From contig NZ_CP107853.1 of assembly GCF_036013525.1 (NCBI RefSeq), positions 6,014,001 to 6,078,000 on the forward strand: a stretch of DNA of 64,000 nt. Reading direction: 5' to 3'. Within the stretch, counting starts at the first letter, position 1; every line of letters starts with the position of its first letter. Of the stretch, positions 33,827 through 42,415 are shown piece after piece. Made by a program: the position numbers and the translations under genes. The notes beneath the pieces were generated by a model, which was not told the DNA's origin, made no database searches, and saw nothing but the letters and a program-made list of their open reading frames with translations. The stretch is from Nonomuraea sp. NBC_00507 (GTDB taxonomy: Bacteria > Actinomycetota > Actinomycetes > Streptosporangiales > Streptosporangiaceae).

Positions 33827-34327
33827 ATGACGACAGTGGTCCTGATCGGGCCTCCTGGGTCCGGCAAGACGACCATCGGGCGGCTGCTCGCCGAGCGGCT
33901 CGGCGTCGCGTTCCGTGACACCGACGTCGACGTGGAGGCCGTGGCGGGCAAGCCCGTCGCCGACATCTTCGTCGAGGACGGGGAGGCCCGCTTCCGCGAG
34001 CTGGAGCACGAGGCCGTGCGCCGGGCGCTGGCCGAGCACGACGGCATCCTGTCGCTGGGCGGCGGAGCCGTGCTCAACGAGGAGACCCAGGCGCTGCTCG
34101 CCGGCCACCACGTGGTCTACCTGCAGGTCGGGCTGTCGGACGCGGTCCAGCGGGTCGGGCTCGCCTCCGCCCGGCCGCTGCTCGTGCTCAACCCGCGCAG
34201 CCAGCTGAAGAAGCTCATGGAGGAGCGGCGGCCGATCTACGAGCGGCTCGCCGTGGCGACCGTGGTGACGGACAAGCGCGAGCCGGCAGAGCTCGCCGAC
34301 GAGATCGTGAAGGGGCTGCCCGCATGA
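33827..34327 (+). CDS. aroK: Shikimate kinase
   Basis: A 166-residue P-loop kinase phosphorylating shikimate. It has Walker A GPPGSGKTT, the shikimate-binding DTDVDVE, RFRELEHEA and GGGAVL motifs, and the lid region near LASARPLL. The ATG at 33827 is chosen because GAGGAGGGG lies just upstream; an earlier in-frame ATG at 33803 has no ribosome-binding site. The stop overlaps aroB (ATGA). Confidence 0.96.
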   Translation: MTTVVLIGPPGSGKTTIGRLLAERLGVAFRDTDVDVEAVAGKPVADIFVEDGEARFRELEHEAVRRALAEHDGILSLGGGAVLNEETQALLAGHHVVYLQVGLSDAVQRVGLASARPLLVLNPRSQLKKLMEERRPIYERLAVATVVTDKREPAELADEIVKGLPA

Positions 34328-35397
34328 CCGCCGCCACCAGGATCACCGTACGCGGCGACAGCCCCTACGACGTGGTGGTCGGCACCGGCGTGCTGGCCGA
34401 GCTGACCACGCTGCTCAAGCCGGGCGTGCGCACGGTCGCCGTGATCTGCCCGGAGACCCTGCCCGACATCTCCCGGCCGGTCTGCGCGGCGCTGTCCGAG
34501 GCCGGCTATGACGTGGTCGAGCTGCCCGTGCCGGACGGCGAGCAGGCCAAGACCGTCGAGGTGGCCGCGGGGCTGTGGTCGGCGCTCGGCCGTCATGGCG
34601 TGACCCGGTCGGACGCCGTCGTCGGTGTGGGCGGGGGCGCGACGACCGACCTGGCCGGGTTCGTCGCCGGCACATGGCTGCGCGGCGTCCAGGTGGTGCT
34701 CGTGCCCACGACCCTGCTGGCCATGGTCGACGCGGCGGTCGGCGGCAAGAACGGCATCGACACACCCGAGGGCAAAAACCTCGTCGGCACGTTCCTTCCG
34801 CCCGCGGGCGTGTTGTGCGAGCTGTCCACGCTGGACGGCATGCCGAAACGGGACTACGTGGCGGGCCTGGCCGAGATCATCAAGGGCGGCTTCATCGCCG
34901 ACCCGGAGATCCTCCGGCTCATCGAAGAAGACCCCGAGGCCGCCACCCGCCCCGACGGCCCCCACACGCGCGAGCTGATCGAGCGCAAGATCCAGGTCAA
35001 GGCCGACGTCGTGGGCACCGACCTGCGCGAGGCGGGGGTGCGCGAGATCCTCAACTACGGCCACACGCTCGCCCACGCCATCGAGCGCAACGAGCACTAC
35101 GGCATCCGCCACGGCGAGGCCGTCGCCATCGGCATGGTCTACGCCGCCGAGCTGTCCCGGCTCTCCGGCCGCGCCGATCTGGTGGATCGGACCCGCGCGA
35201 TCCTCACCAGTGTGGGCCTGCCCATCTCCTACCGCGCCGACGCGTGGCCGCAGCTGCGCGACCACATGCGGCTGGACAAGAAGAACCGCGGCGCCAAGCA
35301 GCGGTTCGTCGTCCTCGACGAGCTGGCCAAGCCGGGCCGCCTCGAAGACCCCTCGGAAGAGCTGCTCGCCGCCGCCTACAAGGAGATCTCGGCATGA
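34324..35397 (+). CDS. aroB: 3-dehydroquinate synthase
   Basis: A 357-residue NAD- and metal-dependent enzyme forming 3-dehydroquinate from DAHP. Motifs are GVGGGATTDLAGFVAGTWLRG, PTTLLAMVDAAVGGKNGID, GLAEIIKGGFI and the zinc-binding His pair in NYGHTLAHAIE and YGIRHGEAVAIGM. Intact and of normal length. It overlaps both neighbours by 4 nt. Confidence 0.97.
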   Translation: MTAATRITVRGDSPYDVVVGTGVLAELTTLLKPGVRTVAVICPETLPDISRPVCAALSEAGYDVVELPVPDGEQAKTVEVAAGLWSALGRHGVTRSDAVVGVGGGATTDLAGFVAGTWLRGVQVVLVPTTLLAMVDAAVGGKNGIDTPEGKNLVGTFLPPAGVLCELSTLDGMPKRDYVAGLAEIIKGGFIADPEILRLIEEDPEAATRPDGPHTRELIERKIQVKADVVGTDLREAGVREILNYGHTLAHAIERNEHYGIRHGEAVAIGMVYAAELSRLSGRADLVDRTRAILTSVGLPISYRADAWPQLRDHMRLDKKNRGAKQRFVVLDELAKPGRLEDPSEELLAAAYKEISA

Positions 35398-35828
35398 TCC
35401 TCGTGCTCAACGGCCCCAACCTGCGCAGGCTCGGCACCCGCGAGCCCGACGTCTACGGCGCCGAGACGTTCGAGGACCTGGCCCAGCTCTGCCGCGACAC
35501 CGGGCGCAAGCTCGGCGAGCACGTCGAGGTGCGCCAGACCGACGACGAGGCCGAGATGATCGGCTGGATCCACGAGGCCTGCGACGGCCGCATCCCCGTC
35601 GTGCTCAACCCCGCCGCGTTCACCCACTACTCCTACGCCCTGCGCGACGCCATCGCCCAGCGCACCGCCCCGCTCGTCGAGGTGCACCTCAGCAATCCCG
35701 CCGCTAGGGAAGAGTTTCGTCATACCTCCGTCGTCGCCGGGGTGGCGACGGGCACCATCGCGGGGTTCGGGCTACAGTCGTACGTCCTTGCGCTGCAGGC
35801 TATCGCGGAGATGAACACCACCTCATGA
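35394..35828 (+). CDS. aroQ: 3-dehydroquinate dehydratase, type II
   Basis: A 144-residue type II dehydroquinase: NGPNLRRLGTREPDVYG carries the catalytic Tyr, NPAAFTHYSYALRDAI and the general-acid His in EVHLSNPAAREEFRHTS complete the active site. These enzymes assemble as dodecamers. The ATG overlaps the aroB stop, and its own stop overlaps the GDSL hydrolase gene, so the operon extends past the shikimate genes. Confidence 0.96.
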   Translation: MILVLNGPNLRRLGTREPDVYGAETFEDLAQLCRDTGRKLGEHVEVRQTDDEAEMIGWIHEACDGRIPVVLNPAAFTHYSYALRDAIAQRTAPLVEVHLSNPAAREEFRHTSVVAGVATGTIAGFGLQSYVLALQAIAEMNTTS

Positions 35829-36580
35829 GGCACTACAAGTCCTTCGTCGCCCTCGGCGACAGCTTCACGGAAGGACTGAACGACCCCGGCGTCAACGGGC
35901 ACTACCGCGGCTGGGCCGACCGGGTGGCCGAGCGGCTCGCCGCCGACGACCCGTCCTTCCGGTACGCCAACCTGGCCGTCCGCGGCAAGCTCATCGACCA
36001 GATCGTCGCCGAGCAGGTGCCGCCGGCCATCGAGATGGCCCCGGACCTGGTCAGCTTCTGCGCCGGGGGCAACGATCTGCTCCGGCCGGGCAGCGACCCG
36101 GACGAGATGGCCAAGAAGGTCGCGCGGGCCGTGCGGGACCTGCGGGCCGGCGGTGCCGACGTGCTGCTGTTCACCGGCGTGGACCCGCGGGACACGCCGC
36201 TGATGCGGCGGCTGCGCGGGCGGTTCGCGATCTTCTACCTGCACGTGCGGTCCATCGCCGACCTCTACGGGTGCCGGCTCGTCGACCAGTGGTCGATGCA
36301 GGGGCTGCGGGACTGGCGGGCGTGGAGCGCCGACCGGCTGCACATGAACGAGGACGGGCATCGGCTGGTGGCGGCGCGGGTGCTGGACGTGCTGGGGGTG
36401 CCGTTCGAGGACTGGCGCAAGGACTGGCCGGCACGGGCGGTGGATCCGCGGGTGCGGCGGCGCGAGGACGCCCAATGGATGCGTGAGCATCTCGTCCCGT
36501 GGGTGGCTCGCCGCCTGCGCGGCGTCTCCTCGGGCGATGGTCTCTCCCCCAAACGCCCCGACCTCACCCCATTCGGATAA
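35825..36580 (+). CDS. SGNH/GDSL-family hydrolase
   Basis: A 251-residue cytoplasmic hydrolase with all four SGNH blocks: Ser in ALGDSFTEG, Gly in AVRGK, Asn in CAGGNDLL, and Asp/His in DRLHMNEDGH. No signal peptide is seen. The family acts on esters and lipids; the substrate is unknown. Its start overlaps the aroQ stop by 4 nt, so it is expressed with the shikimate operon although it has no known role there. The C-terminal 60 residues are Arg-rich. Confidence 0.85.
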   Translation: MRHYKSFVALGDSFTEGLNDPGVNGHYRGWADRVAERLAADDPSFRYANLAVRGKLIDQIVAEQVPPAIEMAPDLVSFCAGGNDLLRPGSDPDEMAKKVARAVRDLRAGGADVLLFTGVDPRDTPLMRRLRGRFAIFYLHVRSIADLYGCRLVDQWSMQGLRDWRAWSADRLHMNEDGHRLVAARVLDVLGVPFEDWRKDWPARAVDPRVRRREDAQWMREHLVPWVARRLRGVSSGDGLSPKRPDLTPFG

Positions 36581-36936
36581 TTTTCTTTACGCGGTGCCGT
36601 GGTTTGCCACTCGCCGTACGTTGGCTGAGGGCCCTCCAGGGAACGGCCTCTGACCCTTCACCGGCGGGTCGCCGTTACGCGAGCATCTTCTGGACCGGCT
36701 ACCTGGTTCGAAGACTGGACCGGTCGCGTGGCTTGTGCGTGTCGCCATGAGTGTTGCGCCAAGCTCCGCCTCTCGCCGCGCCGGCGCTCGGAAGGCGCGA
36801 CGGCTGCAGGACCCGCCTCGGCACGCCTGGCACGCCTGGCACGCCGGGCAGGCCGGTACGCGAGGCACGCCTGGCACGCCAGGCACGCCGCAGCCTGTGG
36901 CAGCTCACGCGAGGACCACGGGGCTGCCAAGGGGCG
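36581..36936. other. 356-bp intergenic region between convergent genes
   Basis: The region lies between the end of the GDSL gene and the end of the DinG-like helicase. It contains direct copies of CTGGACCGG near 36690 and 36715 and a 9-nt tandem repeat array at 36820-36890. Short open frames here on both strands encode low-complexity Gly/Pro/Cys/Arg peptides and have no credible start signals. I see no gene. It probably acts as the convergent termination zone. Confidence 0.6.
36820..36890. repeat. Tandem array of a 9-nt unit (GGCACGCCT)
   Basis: Eight adjoining units, seven of 9 nt and one degenerate 8-nt unit: GGCACGCCT twice, GGCACGCCG, GGCAGGCCG, GTACGCGA, GGCACGCCT, GGCACGCCA, GGCACGCCG. 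Each unit is partly self-complementary (GGC/GCC), so RNA from either strand would fold. It is a candidate polymorphic repeat and terminator-like element. Confidence 0.7.
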
Positions 36937-38982
36937 TTACGTGGTTGGTTCGGCTGATAGGCGTTTCAGGGCGGCGCGGGGGATGGAGGGGTCCGTGGTG
37001 CGCCAGAACGGGGGGAGGGAGCCCAGGAGGAAGCTGCTGTAGCGGGCCGTGGCGAGGCGGGGGTCGAGGACGGCGATCACGCCCTTGTCGTTCTGGGCAC
37101 GCAGGAGGCGGCCGGCGCCCTGGGCCAGCAGCAGGGCCGCGTGGTTGGCGGCCACCGCCATGAAGCCGTTGCCGCCTCGCGCCGCCACGTGGCGCTGCCT
37201 GGCCGACGTCAGCGGGTCGTCGGGGCGAGGGAACGGCACCCGGTCGATGATGACCAGCCGCAGCGACGGCCCGGGCACGTCCACGCCCTGCCACAGCGAC
37301 AGCGTGCCGAACAGGCAGGTCGGCTCGTCCTCGGCGAACTGCTTGACCAGCAGCATCGTCGAGTCGTCACCCTGGCACAGCAGCGGCACCTCCAGCCGCT
37401 CCCGCAGCGCTTCCGTGGCCGCCTTGGCCGCGCGCATCGACGAGAACAGCCCCAGCGTGCGCCCCCCGGCCGCCTCGATCAGCTCGGCGATCTCATCCAA
37501 ATATTGCTGCGGCAGCCCGTCTCGGCCTGGCTGGGGCAGGTGCTTGGCGACGTAGAGGATCCCGGCGCGCGGGTGGTCGAACGGCGAGCCGACGTCGATG
37601 CCCTGCCAGCCCTTGGCATCGCCGAGCCCCCACTGCGCGGCCAGCCCGTCGAACGTGCCGCCCAGCGCCAGGGTGGCGGAGGTGAGGATCACCGTGCGCT
37701 CGCCGAACAGCTTGTCACGCAGCATGCCGCTGACGGTCAGCGGTGCCACCCGCAGCGCGGGTGGCCGCCGGTCGGTGCCCGCGTCGAGCCACACGACCTC
37801 CGCCCGGTCGGCCTCGGAGTCGTGTCCGTAGGCCTCCAGCATGCGTACGGCCGTGTCGTGCACCTCGTCCAGGGCCGTGAACGCGGCCTTGCGCTGCCCG
37901 GCCTTGTCCGGGTCGTCCTTGTCGGCGCCGCGCGGACCCATGGCCGTGATGCAGCGCCAGGCGGTGTCGCGGATCAGCTGCAGCGTCAGGCCGAGCACCT
38001 GCGGCATGTCGTCGATGCGGCCGGGCGGGGCGGCGGCCAGCAGCGCCTTGAGGTCCTCGCCCGCCTCCTGGAGCTGGTCGGCGACCGTCTGCTCGATCAG
38101 CCTGCCCACCCGGCGGACCGCCAGCGACACCGTCAGCTCCGACAGCTCGCCCGTCACCACCGACGTCACGCGGTCGACCAGCTCGTGCGCCTCGTCCACG
38201 ACCACGACCTCGTGCTCGGGCAGCACCGGCAGGTCGCCCATGGCGTCGATGGCCAGCAGCGCGTGGTTGGTCACCACCACGTCGACCTCGCCCGCGCGGG
38301 CCCTGGCCAGCTCGGCGAAGCACTCGGCGCCACTCGGGCAGCGGTTGGCGCCCAGGCACTCCTGCGCGCTCACCGAGAACTGCCGCCACGCCTGCTCGCT
38401 CACCCCCGGCACCAGCTCGTCGCGGTCGCCGGTCTCGGTCTCCTCGGCCCACTCCTGGATGCGCTGCACCATGCGGCCCGTGGCGCTCACCTCGCGGGGG
38501 TCGAACAGCTGGTCCTGCTCGTCCTCTTCGGGCCAGCCCGCCGTGGCCTTGTAGCGGCACAGGTAGTTGCGGCGGCCCTTCAAGATCGCGAACGTGGGCT
38601 CGTGCGGCAGCTCCTTGCTCAGCGTCTCGGCCAGCCTGGGCAGGTCGCGGTCCACGAGCTGGCGCTGCAGCGCGATCGTGGCCGTGGACACCACGACCGG
38701 CTTGTCGCTGTCCATCGCGTGGCGGATCGACGGCACGAGGTAGGCCAGCGACTTCCCGGTGCCCGTGCCGGCCTGGACCGCCAGATGCTCCTCGTCGTCG
38801 ATGGCCTGCTGCACGGCGCGGACCATCGTGATCTGGCCCTGCCGTTCGCTCCCTCCGAGAGCGCCGACCGCGATGCTGAGGAGTTGGTCCACTGGCGGGA
38901 GATGGGAGTCCGGCACGGCACTAAACGCTACCCGCATTTTCCGGGTCGCCGTGCCGAACGCGGTGTGATCGGCCATGCGCAT
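36937..38982 (-). CDS. DinG/XPD-like ATP-dependent DNA helicase
   Basis: A 681-residue superfamily 2 helicase. It has Walker A GTGTGKSLAYL, an iron-sulfur-type Cys set (NYLCRYK, ECLGANRCPSGAEC), Walker B VVVDEAHEL, motif III-like ILTSATLALGG, motif V FGTLSLWQGVDVPG and motif VI QGAGRLLR. It should unwind DNA 5'-3' or resolve forked and RNA-DNA structures in repair. The frame is open to 39219. I chose the ATG at 38982, with AGGA 8 nt upstream; ATGs at 38976 and 38937 are alternatives. It is divergent from the 39159 gene. Confidence 0.85.
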   Translation of the reverse strand: MRMADHTAFGTATRKMRVAFSAVPDSHLPPVDQLLSIAVGALGGSERQGQITMVRAVQQAIDDEEHLAVQAGTGTGKSLAYLVPSIRHAMDSDKPVVVSTATIALQRQLVDRDLPRLAETLSKELPHEPTFAILKGRRNYLCRYKATAGWPEEDEQDQLFDPREVSATGRMVQRIQEWAEETETGDRDELVPGVSEQAWRQFSVSAQECLGANRCPSGAECFAELARARAGEVDVVVTNHALLAIDAMGDLPVLPEHEVVVVDEAHELVDRVTSVVTGELSELTVSLAVRRVGRLIEQTVADQLQEAGEDLKALLAAAPPGRIDDMPQVLGLTLQLIRDTAWRCITAMGPRGADKDDPDKAGQRKAAFTALDEVHDTAVRMLEAYGHDSEADRAEVVWLDAGTDRRPPALRVAPLTVSGMLRDKLFGERTVILTSATLALGGTFDGLAAQWGLGDAKGWQGIDVGSPFDHPRAGILYVAKHLPQPGRDGLPQQYLDEIAELIEAAGGRTLGLFSSMRAAKAATEALRERLEVPLLCQGDDSTMLLVKQFAEDEPTCLFGTLSLWQGVDVPGPSLRLVIIDRVPFPRPDDPLTSARQRHVAARGGNGFMAVAANHAALLLAQGAGRLLRAQNDKGVIAVLDPRLATARYSSFLLGSLPPFWRTTDPSIPRAALKRLSAEPTT

Positions 38983-39158
38983 CCCGACATTCCTGAATCC
39001 TTTCGCCGGCGCGCATGGCACACTGGGCGATCGGGACTCCAACTGGTCAAACACGATCTTCCCGTGTGTGATCGGAGGGATTCGCGGTGTATATGGGAAG
39101 GCCGGTTCCGTAGGGTTTTCCGGGGTTGAGTGGACGAATAAAGGCTGGTTAAAGCAGT

Positions 39159-40361
39159 ATGTCTGCCATGTCGGAAGTTGTCCCGTTGCCGTCGTTCGGC
39201 GAAGTCTTCTTCGATGCACGAGGTCAGGAGCGGTGTCTCCGGGTCACGTGGCACGAGGGCACCTTGGTGCTCAGCCTGTGGCGGGGGGAGATGTGCACAG
39301 CGAGCTTCCGCATGCCGATGGAGGACGTCGGCCGGCTGCTCGACACCCTTGACGAGGGCTTTGCCGAGGCCACGGGCGAGCAGCCCGCCGTGCCCGCGCA
39401 CGATCCGGGCACCGAAGTCATGCCGGGCACCGGCCAATACCAGCGGCCGTCGCAGCCCGCTCCCCAGCAGCCGGCCCATCCTCAGTTCGACGAGCGTCCC
39501 ACGGCCGCGTTGTCGCCCAACGACGTCCTCGTGGCCAGGGGGCCGGCGCCTCAGGACAAGCTGGTCGCCTCCTACAGCGAGACCACGGCGCCCAGGGACA
39601 CGACCCCCGCCTACGGCGAGCAGGCGGCGGCGCCCTTCACCGGCCCCCAGTACGTCGACTCCACCGCATCCCAGCCCCAGTACGCCGGCGACCCCTTCAG
39701 CGGCCCCCAGTACACCGGCGATCCCTTCAGCGGCCCTCAGCACACCGGCGACCCTTTCAGTGGCCCTCAGTACACCGCCGAGGCGCCGCAGTACCAGCAG
39801 CAACCTGATCGCTTCAGCGGGTCTCAGTACGTGGACAACCAGCCCGTCTACCAGATGCCCGAGGAACAGCGCCGCCCGTCGCCGCTGAGCACCGACCCCC
39901 TGGGCTTCCCCTCCCAGGCCGCCGACCCCTACGCGGCGGCCCCCCAGCACCGGTCCGAGCCGTACCACTCCGACCCGTACCCGTCGGATCCGTACGCGTC
40001 CGACTCCTTTGGGCGGCGTCAGGAGGCCTACCAGCAGCCCCAGCCCCAGCCCCAGCCCCAGCCCCAGCCGCAGAGCCAGAGCGCCGCCGGCCTGGGCACG
40101 CCCATGCACGGCATTCCGGGCGCAGGCCGGCGCCGGGCGGCGCCCCAGCCCGCCCGCGACGACTACGCCGCCTACCAGCAGGCCCCGCAGGCCAACCCGG
40201 TGGACCCGCTGCTGGCCCTCGGCAGGCAGGAGCCCCAGCAGCCGGATGCGGGCTTGGCCCGTCCGTACGCCGGGGATCCCATGTTCTCTACCGGCGAGCG
40301 CCTGCGTCCGGAGCAGCAGCACCCGGACTACCACCAGCGGAGCGACCGCAGGGAGTGGTGA
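39159..40361 (+). CDS. Low-complexity protein with a conserved N-terminal domain
   Basis: A 400-residue protein. Residues 1-70 form a compact domain (PLPSFGEVFFDARGQERCLRV, LVLSLWRGEMCTASFRMPMEDVGRLLDTLDE). The remaining 330 are disordered and rich in Pro, Gln, Tyr and Asp. They include tandem GDPFSGPQYT decapeptides (about residues 180-210), DPYPSDPYASD repeats and a QPQPQP tract near 285-300. No signal peptide is present. The N-terminal domain looks conserved in actinomycetes but I cannot name it. A start at the second ATG (39168) is equally possible. Confidence 0.65.
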   Translation: MSAMSEVVPLPSFGEVFFDARGQERCLRVTWHEGTLVLSLWRGEMCTASFRMPMEDVGRLLDTLDEGFAEATGEQPAVPAHDPGTEVMPGTGQYQRPSQPAPQQPAHPQFDERPTAALSPNDVLVARGPAPQDKLVASYSETTAPRDTTPAYGEQAAAPFTGPQYVDSTASQPQYAGDPFSGPQYTGDPFSGPQHTGDPFSGPQYTAEAPQYQQQPDRFSGSQYVDNQPVYQMPEEQRRPSPLSTDPLGFPSQAADPYAAAPQHRSEPYHSDPYPSDPYASDSFGRRQEAYQQPQPQPQPQPQPQSQSAAGLGTPMHGIPGAGRRRAAPQPARDDYAAYQQAPQANPVDPLLALGRQEPQQPDAGLARPYAGDPMFSTGERLRPEQQHPDYHQRSDRREW

Positions 40362-40425
40362 TTCACCCGGCCCCGTCCAGGTACGCTCTGCGCGAGGTGA
40401 TCGGGCCGAGGTAGAAGGAGCGTCG

Positions 40426-42012
40426 GTGAGTCCCATCCTGGGCTTGCAACTGCTGCTGGTGGCCGCCGGTGCTATCGCGGTCTCCGCCTTGGCGCGGCGT
40501 AAGGGCTGGCCGGCTCCGCTGCTGCTGGTGGCCGCTGGGCTGCTGGCCTCGCCGCTGGTGCCCGCGGTGCCGCTGGATCCCGAGCTGGTGCTGTTCGTGT
40601 TCCTGCCGCCGCTGCTCTACTCGGCCGCGCTCGACAGCTCCTACCTGCGCCTGCGTGACCTCAAGCGGGCCGTGCTGCTGCTGTCGATCGGGCTGGTGCT
40701 GTTCACGACGGCCGTGGTCGGGCTGCTCGTCCACCTGCTGCTGCCGGATCTGCCGCTGGCGCTGGCGTTCGCGCTCGGCGCCATCATCGCGCCGCCCGAC
40801 GCGGTGGCCGCGGTCGCGGTCGGACGGCGGCTCGGCCTGCCGCGCAGGACGCTGACGATCCTGATCGGTGAGAGCCTGTTCAACGACGCCACGGCGCTGA
40901 CGGCCTACCGGGTGGCGATCGGGGCGGCCGTGGGCGGCACCGTGGACCTGGTGGAGAGCATCGGAGCGTTCTTCATCGCGGCGGCGGGCGGGGTGGCGAT
41001 CGGGCTGGCGCTGGCGTTCCTGTTCGCCTGGGTCTTCCAGCACACGCGAGACTCGCTGGTCGAGAACACGCTCATGCTGCTGATCCCGTTCGCCGCCTTC
41101 TTCGCGGCCGAGACCGTGCACGCCTCAGGCGTGATCGCGGTCGTGATCGTCGGCCTCTACCTGGGCTACCGCATGCACCTGCGCGGGTTCGGCACCCGGC
41201 TGGTGTCCGACGCGGTGTGGAAGGTCACCGACTTCTTCCTCGAGACGATCGTGTTCGCCCTGATCGGGCTGCAGCTCGTGACCGTGATCCAGGGCATCGG
41301 CGGCTACAGCGCGTGGGCGGTCGCGGGTTACGCGGCGGCGGTGCTCGCGGTGACGATCCTCAGCAGGTTCGTCTGGGTGTTCACCGCCACCTTCCTGACC
41401 AGGGCGCTGGTCAGGAACGCCAGGCAGCCGGCGCCCACGCCGAAGCAGGCGGTGATCCTGAGCTGGGCGGGGATGCGGGGCGTGGTGTCGCTGGCGGCGG
41501 CGTTCGCGATCCCGCCGGAGGTCCCGCCGCGCGACCGGGCGATGCTGCTGTTCCTGACGTTCACGACCGTGATCGGCACGCTGCTCATCCAGGGCATGAC
41601 GTTCCCCGCGCTGATCAGGCGGCTGGGCGTGACGAGCACGCAGGAGCAATATGAGGACCGCCTGGCCGAGGCGGCCGCCCAGCAGGCGGCGCTGGAGGCC
41701 GGATTGGCCGAGCTGGAGCGGCTGGTCGCCGAGCAGGACGGCGAGCCCGACGAGATCCAGAAGCAGGTCATCGACCAGCTCAGGGAGAAGTCATGGCGGC
41801 GTTCGCTGACCGCGTGGGAGCGTCTGGGCGGCGGCACCGGGCACGGCGGCGCGGAGACCCCGAGCGCGCTCTACCGGCGGTTGCGCCGCGACATGCTGCA
41901 GGCCGAGCGCCAGGTCTTCGTGCGCCTGCGCGATGAGCGCCGCCTCGACGACGAGGTGCTGCGCGAGGTGATGGCCCAGCTCGACTTCGAGGAGGCCATC
42001 CTGGAGCGTTAG
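40426..42012 (+). CDS. Na+/H+ antiporter (CPA1 family)
   Basis: A 528-residue transporter with about twelve hydrophobic helices (1-400) and a charged cytoplasmic tail (about 410-528). Family motifs are LFVFLPPLLYSAAL, GAIIAPPDAVAAVAVGRRLGLP with the ion-path Asp, GESLFNDATALTAYRVA and SWAGMRGVVSLAAAFAIP. It exchanges sodium for protons across the plasma membrane. The GTG at 40426 has AAGGAG 5 nt upstream. The preceding 64 bp carry the promoter region. Confidence 0.9.
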   Translation: MSPILGLQLLLVAAGAIAVSALARRKGWPAPLLLVAAGLLASPLVPAVPLDPELVLFVFLPPLLYSAALDSSYLRLRDLKRAVLLLSIGLVLFTTAVVGLLVHLLLPDLPLALAFALGAIIAPPDAVAAVAVGRRLGLPRRTLTILIGESLFNDATALTAYRVAIGAAVGGTVDLVESIGAFFIAAAGGVAIGLALAFLFAWVFQHTRDSLVENTLMLLIPFAAFFAAETVHASGVIAVVIVGLYLGYRMHLRGFGTRLVSDAVWKVTDFFLETIVFALIGLQLVTVIQGIGGYSAWAVAGYAAAVLAVTILSRFVWVFTATFLTRALVRNARQPAPTPKQAVILSWAGMRGVVSLAAAFAIPPEVPPRDRAMLLFLTFTTVIGTLLIQGMTFPALIRRLGVTSTQEQYEDRLAEAAAQQAALEAGLAELERLVAEQDGEPDEIQKQVIDQLREKSWRRSLTAWERLGGGTGHGGAETPSALYRRLRRDMLQAERQVFVRLRDERRLDDEVLREVMAQLDFEEAILER

Positions 42013-42032
42013 CGGAGCCGTCCCCGGCCGCG

Positions 42033-42290
42033 CTAACCCATCTGGCTGTCCACGAAGCACCACCGCCACTCCTCGCCGCGCTCGAACGACTGGATCACCG
42101 GATGCCCCGTCGCGTGGAAGTGGGCGGTGGCGTGCTTGGCGGGCGAGGAGTCGCAGCACCCGATGTGGCCGCACTCCAAACAGCGCCGCAGGTGCACCCA
42201 GCGGCCACCGTCGGCCAGGCACTCCTCGCAGCCCTCAGGCGTCTTCGCCGCCGGGTCGTCGGCCTGAGAAAGATGCTCGCACATTGCCAT
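42033..42290 (-). CDS. UBP-type zinc-finger protein
   Basis: An 85-residue protein consisting of a single UBP-type zinc finger. The Cys/His ligands are seen in MCEHL, GCEECL, CLECGHIGCCDSS and KHATAHFHATGHPV, ending WRWCFVDSQMG. In bacteria these stand-alone domains are of unknown function; binding of a protein C-terminus is the eukaryotic analogue. The ATG lies 7 nt after TAAGAT (42303-42298), suggesting a leaderless message. It is convergent with the antiporter and divergent from the Liv operon. Confidence 0.85.
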   Translation of the reverse strand: MAMCEHLSQADDPAAKTPEGCEECLADGGRWVHLRRCLECGHIGCCDSSPAKHATAHFHATGHPVIQSFERGEEWRWCFVDSQMG

Positions 42291-42415
42291 AACAGAAATC
42301 TTAGGGCCAGTGCGCGGTCTAATTTCGGCCAGGCCCCTTGTCGGCTGGCGGCCAAGCGTAGAGATTGTGCTCAACGGGGGAGTGACATAGGCCACACTGT
42401 CCCGAGGAGCCGCCC

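Noticed and set aside
36690..36735. GGTTCGA motif like a tRNA T-loop in the gap after the GDSL gene
   Set aside because: Flanking bases do not form a 5-bp T-stem and no acceptor, D or anticodon arms are found.
36820..36890. Possible CRISPR-like array
   Set aside because: The 9-nt units are directly adjoining with no spacers, so it is a simple tandem repeat.
36587..37163. Open frames encoding Gly-Val-Pro, Cys-Gln-Ala or Gly-Thr-Pro repeats on both strands
   Set aside because: They are by-products of the 9-nt repeat, lack ribosome-binding sites and run into the helicase gene.
37141..39129. Long open frame antisense to the DinG-like helicase
   Set aside because: High-GC third-position artefact: the protein is Arg/Gly/His-rich without domains, while the minus strand has all helicase motifs.
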